Below are positions 62,301 through 64,000 of a stretch of DNA of 64,000 nucleotides, in pieces. How positions within the stretch are numbered: position 1 is the first letter of the stretch; each line of letters begins with the position of its first letter. The translations under genes and the position numbers were made by a program. The notes beneath the pieces are model-generated. The model saw only the letters and a program-made list of their open reading frames with translations. It was not told the origin of the DNA and made no database searches. Location of the stretch: contig CM063251.1 of assembly GCA_032158295.1 (NCBI GenBank), positions 6,792,253 to 6,856,252 on the forward strand. The letters run 5' to 3'. Source of the DNA: Pycnopodia helianthoides. Its lineage: Eukaryota; Echinodermata; Asteroidea; Forcipulatida; Asteriidae.

Positions 62301-63371
62301 GACATCATTTGAGTGGACATCATTTGAGTGGATATCATTTTAGTGGACATAATTTGAGTGGATATCGTTTAAGTGGCATCATTTGATTGGATATCATTTG
62401 ATTGGGTACATTTGAGTGGATATCATTTTTATAGCGGACACCTTTTTAGTGGATATCAATATAGTGGACATCATTTAAGTAAACCAGAAAATCATAATAT
62501 TATTAAATCAAAGCTCACCATGTCACCATTAGAACCTGCGGCACCGTCCTTACCAGCAAATCCCTGTGAACCAAAAGTTTTATGGGTTATTTCAATTTAA
62601 GAAGATCACAGGCGTATAATCAAGGGAGGAAGGGGGGGCAGGGCAACCACCCTCCCAAATTCAGGCAAAACTGTTGTGATAATTCGGGACAGCAAAAGGA
62701 AAAAAAGTAGACCAGAGAAAGCCAAAAAACTTTTCATCCTGTATATAAAATTGGTGTTTATGTGGGGTTTTTTGGTGTAAAATTTTGGGCAATTTCAACC
62801 ACTCTGCCCACCCCTTAACCAAAGAGTCCCCATCACAACAAGTCCAAAATTTACGAACACATTAATCATGCTTTCAATTTCTCCCTTGGTTCCCTGTATG
62901 CATCAGCACTAAGGAAATACTGATCTTCATTATACCAAAAAGGGAACAGACTTGTTTGCCCCTTCCAGCCTCGCTTTGGTTACATTGATACGAACAGGAA
63001 ACAAAAATAAGGAGGCTGGACCCTTAAATTGAAAACAATTTAAAACATGCAAAATCACAGCGTTTTTTCGAAACCCACAGCTGGGCTTATCCTCAGGCTT
63101 GGGCTCCATCAGTAATTTTGAAAACGCACACGTTCAGTACGGGAATTCAAATAGGCAGACAGTGTATAACCAGGAGCTGAAGACTTAGCCGTGGTTTCGT
63201 AAACGTCCACGGTATCATAAAAACAATTCATTACAATGAATAATGTGGATCTAGCCACGGAGAAAAACTTACAACTGCACCAGTCTGACCTGGAGCCCCA
63301 TCTGAACCGCTCTCACCACGGAGACCTTGGATTCCTCCCAAACCACTTTCACCCTGGTCACCTCCTTCACC
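25872..63371 (-). CDS. Fibrillar procollagen alpha chain, 3' part of gene (43 exons)
   Basis: Seen: 43 minus-strand exons from 63371 down to the stop TAG at 25874-25872. Thirty-six encode Gly-X-Y triplets and each begins with a complete Gly codon, with sizes of mainly 54 nt, plus 45, 99 and 108 nt. Two encode the telopeptide and five the telopeptide end and C-propeptide. Intact helix coding is about 837 residues (279 triplets) after allowing for four off-by-one exons. Known: exons built on a 54-nt unit plus a COLFI C-propeptide define fibrillar (clade A/B/C) collagens, secreted as trimers into the extracellular matrix; vertebrate helices are about 1014 residues. Inferred: about 170-180 helix residues, the N-propeptide and the signal peptide lie beyond 64000. 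The ortholog class cannot be assigned from sequence reading alone. Exon details are in the block entries. Confidence 0.95.
27905..28140. repeat. GACCCCAGGTGT minisatellite in collagen intron
   Basis: Irregular tandem units of CCCCAGGTCTGACCCCAGTG and TGGTCAATTAGCTTCCCC, 11-50 bp. Confidence 0.85.
28797..28965 (-). mobile_element. MITE family H in collagen intron
   Basis: AGTAGTAGTCCAGGCCGATT to CAAATCTACACAGCAAGTAG; reverse complement of 39655-39810 with matching CAGGACAGTTCTTTTC and TCTACTCCGCGGTAGTA blocks. Confidence 0.75.
29541..30290 (+). pseudogene. LINE reverse transcriptase C-terminus, with tandem copies
   Basis: Translation gives [17 protein letters not shown], later a [23 protein letters not shown] motif and [10 protein letters not shown] across frames, the typical C-terminal end of non-LTR (CR1/L2-like) reverse transcriptases. 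The LWNALP to KTHLF block is repeated four times (starts near 29704, 29822, 29945 and 30083; spacing 118-138 bp) before a final tail ending in (ATT)n at about 30265-30275. Frameshifts and stops break all copies. It lies in the intron between telopeptide exon 30397 and exon 29320, on the strand opposite to the gene. Confidence 0.8.
30397..31351 (-). CDS. Collagen C-telopeptide exons 37-38
   Basis: Seen: exon 31351-31325 (27 nt, GALSYSQGG) and exon 30453-30397 (57 nt, [19 protein letters not shown]), both with AG/GT borders and phase 0, join the last helix exon to the C-propeptide. The segment is rich in Tyr, Gly and Ser and has a single lysine (in GNKGP). Known: telopeptide lysines are oxidised by lysyl oxidase to make crosslinks, so this lysine is the natural candidate; that role is inferred. 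A 27-nt exon is very short, but its splice sites (acceptor TCTACACAG, donor GTAAGTTG) are strong. Confidence 0.85.
31433..31811 (+). mobile_element. TTAA MITE family C in collagen intron
   Basis: 379 bp with TTAA at 31433-31436 and 31808-31811, terminal repeats AGGCACTGGACACTACTGGTA / TACCAAAGGTGTCCAGTGTCT, and a short internal palindrome GACCTCGCGCGTGAGGTC. It lies 82 bp upstream (gene sense) of the 27-nt telopeptide exon. Confidence 0.88.
32522..43790 (-). CDS. Collagen triple-helix exons 22-36
   Basis: Seen: exons 43790-43683, 43309-43256, 42433-42380, 41791-41738, 40867-40760, 39585-39532, 38865-38812, 38628-38521, 38375-38268, 38141-38034, 37189-37136, 35391-35338, 34566-34513, 32816-32745 and 32593-32522. 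All fifteen are intact: 372 residues, every third one Gly, phase 0 at both ends. Sizes are 54 or 108 nt except the last two, which are 72 nt each. The helix ends with [12 protein letters not shown], the usual kind of Pro-rich C-terminal cap. Exon 35391-35338 contains a tryptophan (GHKGWGG), rare in a fibrillar helix. Introns hold a telomeric array, a 45-bp minisatellite, LINE and SINE copies and MITEs. Confidence 0.95.
33043..33425 (+). mobile_element. TTAA MITE family A, full copy in collagen intron
   Basis: 383 bp bounded by TTAA at 33043-33046 and 33422-33425, with terminal inverted repeats AGGAACATTACAGAATTGG. No coding capacity. Known: TTAA duplications are made by piggyBac and Kolobok transposases; AGG...CCT ends next to TTAA fit Kolobok better (inference). 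Confidence 0.92.
33426..34512 (-). other. Collagen intron without recognised elements
   Basis: AT-rich, with a (TA)-rich run near 33615-33630 that may be the tail of an unidentified retroelement (AAATAAACCAATAAATATAA). I see no exon. Confidence 0.5.
36367..37054 (-). pseudogene. LINE reverse transcriptase remnant split by a SINE
   Basis: Minus-strand frames 37054-36849 give [20 protein letters not shown], then [13 protein letters not shown] and [13 protein letters not shown]; after the SINE (36848-36549), 36548-36367 gives [28 protein letters not shown] and FSVAAP. In order these match LQR.QN.AAR, HITP.L..LHWLP, FKI..LTY...G, LRS and FSVAAP of CR1/L2-like LINE enzymes. Several frameshifts; inactive. 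Same gene sense as the collagen. Confidence 0.85.
36549..36848 (-). mobile_element. tRNA-derived SINE inserted in a LINE
   Basis: Minus strand head GGTGTCGTGGCCAAGTGGTC to GGGTTCGAATCCTGG, body CTGAGCAAGGCACTC and on. It interrupts a reverse transcriptase remnant; flanks ATCAACGGCTC and ATCAACAGCTC look like an 11-bp target duplication. Confidence 0.85.
37731..37803 (-). repeat. Decayed tRNA-like sequence (second SINE type)
   Basis: Minus strand GATAGCCCAGTTGGTAGAGC resembles an A box and AGTTCAAAT a B box, but the ends do not pair as an acceptor stem. It is probably the head of a different tRNA-derived SINE; similar B-box-like traces occur near 32095-32125 and 52386-52405. Confidence 0.45.
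39005..39290. repeat. Imperfect 180-bp direct duplication
   Basis: AGTGTCAAGCAACAGCGGAC...AAGGTCAAACTTTTAACCAA at about 39020 recurs at about 39190 with drift. Collagen intron. Confidence 0.65.
39655..39810 (+). mobile_element. MITE family H in collagen intron
   Basis: Inverse copy of 28797-28965: TTAGCTGTGTAGATTATGTT, GTACTGCCGCGGAGTAGTC, GAAAAGAACCGTCCTGC, GAAATCGGCCGAACTACTAC. Confidence 0.75.
40371..40633. repeat. Interstitial telomeric repeat array
   Basis: About 238 bp of CCCTAA repeats with a few CCCATA variants (40371-40608), then a sudden switch to GGGGTTAGGGTTAGGATAAGGG (40609-40633). It lies in the intron between helix exons 40867-40760 and 39585-39532. TTAGGG is the usual animal telomere repeat. 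A small decayed CCTAA cluster is also at 341-373. Confidence 0.97.
41130..41382 (-). mobile_element. tRNA-derived SINE in collagen intron
   Basis: Minus strand head GGCGTGTCGTGGCCGAGCGG...GGTTTCGAGTCCCGGTCGTG, then CCTTGAGCAAGATACTTTACC and GGATGGGACAGC, as in the copy at 18641-19054. Confidence 0.85.
42492..43202. repeat. 45-bp minisatellite in collagen intron
   Basis: About 15-16 units of GGGCTCAAGCAGGGTATAGT...GACTAAAGTCACCATT, some shortened or with the variant TTTTGGGGTTAAGCATGGAA. As 45 is divisible by 3, long frames stay open on both strands (131 and 119 residues); these are repeat artefacts, not exons. Confidence 0.95.
44016..44240 (-). mobile_element. 225-bp MITE family G in collagen intron
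   Basis: Starts GATAGGTTGCAGTATGACG and ends CTACTGGGAACTATC, with GGCCATCTTTACGGGCA / TGCCCGTAAAGATGGC inside the ends. Reverse complement of 59774-59995. Confidence 0.85.
44902..45130 (+). pseudogene. Gypsy-type retrotransposon integrase fragment
   Basis: The frame reads [20 protein letters not shown], then [15 protein letters not shown] and ELCKLL. This fits the integrase core block ending in HSDQG..F of Ty3/Gypsy elements, with the second catalytic Asp kept in TDQ and later sequence lost. No LTRs or other domains were recognised. Imperfect duplicated sequence follows (45130-45345). Confidence 0.75.
45467..55947 (-). CDS. Collagen triple-helix exons 10-21
   Basis: Seen: exons 55947-55903 (45 nt), 54263-54210, 53233-53180, 52277-52170 (108), 52050-51952 (99), 51425-51326 (100), 51082-51029, 49913-49861 (53), 49431-49378, 48241-48188, 46535-46482 and 45520-45467; unmarked ones are 54 nt. 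All have AG/GT borders. Ten are perfect Gly-X-Y. Exons 51425-51326 and 49913-49861 are one base too long and too short (see their own entries). Exon 52277-52170 carries an RGD tripeptide (GSRGDSG), and exon 52050-51952 ends GPQGLS, similar to the vertebrate collagenase site GPQG-I/L; both roles are unproven. Introns hold a Gypsy remnant, several MITEs and a SINE. Confidence 0.94.
46066..46458 (+). mobile_element. TTAA MITE family A, full copy beside a collagen exon
   Basis: 393 bp with TTAA at 46066-46069 and 46455-46458 and the same terminal repeats as the copy at 33043. Its end lies only 23 bp downstream of the donor side of helix exon 46535-46482. Confidence 0.92.
46811..47007 (-). mobile_element. 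Palindromic GGGCCC MITE (family F), full copy in collagen intron
   Basis: 197 bp, starts AGAGCCCAATTTCATAGAG and ends CTCTATGAAATTGGGCCCA; interior opposite to that of 24894-25088. Confidence 0.85.
47008..48187 (-). other. Collagen intron without recognised elements
   Basis: Only a loose threefold GCAAACTGGCTT repeat (47930-48025) and a G run at 47699-47713. The open frames on both strands near 47790-48380 look incidental. Confidence 0.5.
49139..49333 (+). mobile_element. TTAA MITE family C, 3' half
   Basis: Right half of family C beginning at the internal GGTCTCGAAATCAAGC and ending GGTGTCCAGTGTCTTTAA. The left half is absent. It lies 44 bp from helix exon 49431-49378. Confidence 0.85.
49861..49913 (-). 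CDS. Collagen helix exon with 1-nt deficit (53 nt)
   Basis: The start reads GAPGDRGG and the end reads GQMGIAGAP, but in frames that differ by one. A base is missing next to 49888-49889, within GGTGGTGTGGAC. Adding one base there gives 54 nt and unbroken Gly-X-Y. Acceptor (TTTACAG) and donor (GTAAGTGT) are strong and there is no in-frame alternative splice site. Confidence 0.85.
49914..51028 (-). other. Collagen intron, possible retroelement tail
   Basis: (CAA)n at 49919-49940 and (TTTA)n at 49970-49995, followed by sequence that may be a reversed retroelement 3' end (TTTAATGAGGGTGACCCATC). No exon seen. Confidence 0.45.
51326..51425 (-). CDS. Collagen helix exon with 1-nt excess (100 nt)
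   Basis: From GCT GGA GCC CCA onward the exon is perfect Gly-X-Y to GSTGAP. Before that, the acceptor is followed by seven bases (GGAGACC) where six are needed, so it is 100 nt instead of the standard 99. Read as it stands, the shifted frame meets TGA within the exon. Use of the next AG (after GGAG) would give 96 nt in frame but with a Gly missing (GLSTAGAP). Either an extra base in the sequence or a shifted acceptor is possible. Confidence 0.85.
52796..53150 (+). mobile_element. TTAA MITE family D, right end degraded
   Basis: Starts TTAAAGGCAAAGTATATTTT and aligns along its length with the copy at 58662-59039 (GATTGTTTTAAT, ATGTAGATATATACAAT, CATAAAGAATAATCC). The right terminal repeat is missing near 53150, about 30 bp before helix exon 53233-53180. 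Confidence 0.75.
53996..54161. mobile_element. MITE related to 15349-15527
   Basis: Shares GTCATTTGAGTAGGGCGCCC, CTAGAGGTCAAA, TTTACCTCTAAGATGGCGGC and TGCATAAGGTCTAT with the copy in PSMA2 intron 2. Collagen intron, 49 bp from helix exon 54263-54210. Confidence 0.75.
54466..54786 (-). mobile_element. tRNA-derived SINE in collagen intron
   Basis: Minus strand head GGCGTGTCGTGGCCAAGCGG to GGGTTCGAATCCCGGTC, then CCTTGAGCAAGGCACTTAACC. The rest of the body differs from the 18641 copy, suggesting a subfamily. Confidence 0.8.
55321..55660 (+). repeat. 170-bp tandem duplication in collagen intron
   Basis: Two nearly identical copies of AGGATAGTTCTGGTTTCTG...GTCAAGCGTAGTGTTTGAG. The unit contains GCTGTATAATAATCCATT, reminiscent of a LINE 3' end, but no coding remnant was identified. 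Confidence 0.85.
56090..56283 (+). mobile_element. Family F MITE in collagen intron
   Basis: 194 bp, starts GGGCCCAATTTTAAGAGCTG and ends CAGCTTAATAAAATTTGGCCC; somewhat diverged interior. Confidence 0.8.
56364..63371 (-). CDS. Collagen triple-helix exons 1-9 (first in window)
   Basis: Seen: exons 63371-63273 (99 nt), 62563-62519 (45), 61873-61721 (153), 60815-60762, 60092-60040 (53), 59626-59573, 59107-59054, 57944-57901 (44) and 56417-56364; unmarked ones are 54 nt. Seven are perfect Gly-X-Y; 60092-60040 and 57944-57901 each lack one base. Numbering is within the window only, since exons must continue upstream. The 153-nt exon is 17 triplets (GAAGATGGG to GSQGTR), one triplet short of the 162-nt class known in fibrillar collagens. 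Introns hold a 15-bp, a 13-bp and an approximately 60-bp minisatellite. Confidence 0.93.
57030..57890. repeat. Compound minisatellite in collagen intron
   Basis: 57030-57250 has irregular repeats around GACAGTGACAAATCAATGA; 57400-57890 has units of about 55-62 bp built from GTACAGCAGTACAGGGACAA, AGACAGTGATAGATACAGTG and ATATACCAT. Its end abuts helix exon 57944-57901. Minus-strand frames of about 200 residues here are repeat artefacts. Confidence 0.9.
57901..57944 (-). CDS. Collagen helix exon with 1-nt deficit (44 nt)
   Basis: Read from the acceptor it gives GAAGRTGDA. The Gly-X-Y frame returns as GTPGGQ only if one base is inserted between positions 57919 and 57918, which would make the standard 45 nt. 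Borders are good (GTAG acceptor, GTAAATG donor). The exon directly abuts the large minisatellite at 57030-57890, a region where assembly or replication errors are plausible. Confidence 0.8.
58055..58200. mobile_element. Short MITE related to 22081-22210
   Basis: GGTTATGGCTACGGCTACAGC near the left and CGTAGCCGTAACTGTCGTAG / GCTGTAGCC on the right form inverted arms. Collagen intron. Confidence 0.65.
58662..59039 (+). mobile_element. TTAA MITE family D, full copy
   Basis: 378 bp with TTAA at 58662-58665 and 59036-59039, terminal repeats AGGCAAAGTGTACCTTTGGT / ACCAAAGGTATACCTTCCCT. It ends 14 bp from helix exon 59107-59054, immediately past its donor. Confidence 0.85.
59774..59995 (+). mobile_element. 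225-bp MITE family G in collagen intron
   Basis: Starts GATAGTTCCCAGTAGACGCC, ends GTCATACTGCAACCTATC. Strongly similar throughout to 44016-44240. A very diverged member may be at 23750-23900 (GATATTTCCCGATAAGCGCC). Confidence 0.85.
60040..60092 (-). CDS. Collagen helix exon with 1-nt deficit (53 nt)
   Basis: The previous exon ends at a full codon (GSE, then GTAAG), so this one should begin GGT GAG AGT GGT. Instead the acceptor CAG is followed directly by GTGAGAGTGG, so one G is missing. The remaining 17 codons read perfect Gly-X-Y down to GLR and a good donor. Skipping to the AG inside GTGAG would restore frame (48 nt) at the cost of one helix interruption. A dropped G in a GGG run (assembly error) is the simplest reading. 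Confidence 0.85.
60439..60752. repeat. 13-bp minisatellite in collagen intron
   Basis: About 24 units of TCGGACTACTTTC / TTGGACTACTTTC with drift (TTTGACAACTTTC, TTGAACTACTTTC). It runs to within 10 bp of helix exon 60815-60762, replacing the normal intron sequence just beyond its donor. Confidence 0.92.
62086..62481. repeat. 15-bp minisatellite in collagen intron
   Basis: About 26 units of AGTGGACATCATTTG, very uniform in the middle and degraded to the right. It ends 38 bp from helix exon 62563-62519. Confidence 0.95.
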
Positions 63372-64000
63372 CTGGTGGAGTACAAAAAGTACATCATTTA
63401 TTGGAGCTGTGTAAAACTTGAAATAAAAATCTTCCACATTATTGAGGGTTTACAACAAATGTAAATGTGCATCATTTGTGATGCAGTGGTGCAGTATTTA
63501 AAGAAGATGTCACAAGATTTGATTCAAGAATGAAGGACCTAATTGTTCTCCAGTAGAAAGAAAAAATGGACAGACTGTGTGACAACATAGACTGGGTGAA
63601 GCTCGAATACATTGGACCCATCAGTAGAAGAGGAGACAACTTCAGCAAAACGTTGGTTAATGGAGAGAATGGTAGACAACAAAATGGGAAGATAGAGGAT
63701 AAAATGAAAATTTTATGATTGGTCTTAGTAATATGACAGTAGCTGATCTAGAGGGGCATGGATGGGGCATTCCTTTGGTTTAATTGTCCCAATTCCTAAT
63801 AATATGATGATACACTGGATTGGTGCCTCCTCTACTGCTCTACCAATTGAATACATTCAACCAACTTACTGAAGAAAAAAACATACACGACAAGGGCTTA
63901 CTGAAAACCCACGGACATGACAACTACTAACTGAAAGCCAACAAATGTCGCAAGGATATAATCACATAGATGGGTTATAAAATAGTCAGTCATGACCAAA
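63372..64000 (-). other. Collagen intron running out of the window
   Basis: No Gly-X-Y exon, repeat or other gene recognised between helix exon 63371-63273 and the window end. Confidence 0.6.

Noticed and set aside
62086..62481. CRISPR array
   Set aside because: Units are contiguous without unique spacers, and the DNA is animal nuclear DNA.

Overview
This is nuclear DNA from an animal. It has short exons with GT-AG introns, a fibrillar procollagen gene, TTAGGG-type telomeric repeats and very many short inverted-repeat transposons and tRNA-derived SINEs. The repeat style, intron lengths and divergence of the proteins from vertebrate forms fit a marine deuterostome invertebrate, most likely an echinoderm. 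That placement is an inference; the sequence does not name the species.

Layout. Positions 1444-3065 (+) hold the last three exons of an organic anion transporter (SLCO/OATP). After about 5.4 kb of repeat-rich intergenic DNA comes MRPL32 (minus strand, three exons, 8844-11678). It is head-to-head with PSMA2 (plus strand, five exons, 11886-22040). The two start codons are 207 bp apart, so one shared bidirectional promoter is likely; the same pairing is known in human. From 25872 to 63371 on the minus strand lies the 3' two-thirds or more of a fibrillar collagen gene: 36 Gly-X-Y exons (about 837 helix residues), two telopeptide exons and five exons with the C-telopeptide end and C-propeptide, ending at a stop codon at 25872-25874. 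Its 5' end is outside the window. PSMA2 and the collagen gene converge on 22041-25871.

The genes are unrelated in function: a membrane transporter, a mitochondrial ribosomal protein, a 20S proteasome alpha subunit and an extracellular matrix protein. Only MRPL32 and PSMA2 seem physically linked, by the shared promoter. Most remaining DNA is intron filled with mobile elements: several TTAA-flanked MITE families, a palindromic GGGCCC-ended MITE, a hAT-like element with a perfect 8-bp target duplication, class II tRNA-derived SINEs, LINE reverse transcriptase remnants, a Gypsy integrase remnant, about eight minisatellites and an interstitial telomeric array.

Points most worth a second look: four collagen helix exons are one base off the Gly-X-Y frame; the C-propeptide lacks the two cysteines that normally form interchain bonds; a minisatellite in PSMA2 intron 3 has copied the exon 3 splice donor several times; and transposons are nested three deep at 16391-18424. 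I found no wholly new gene system. The novelty here is in gene structure and repeat architecture.
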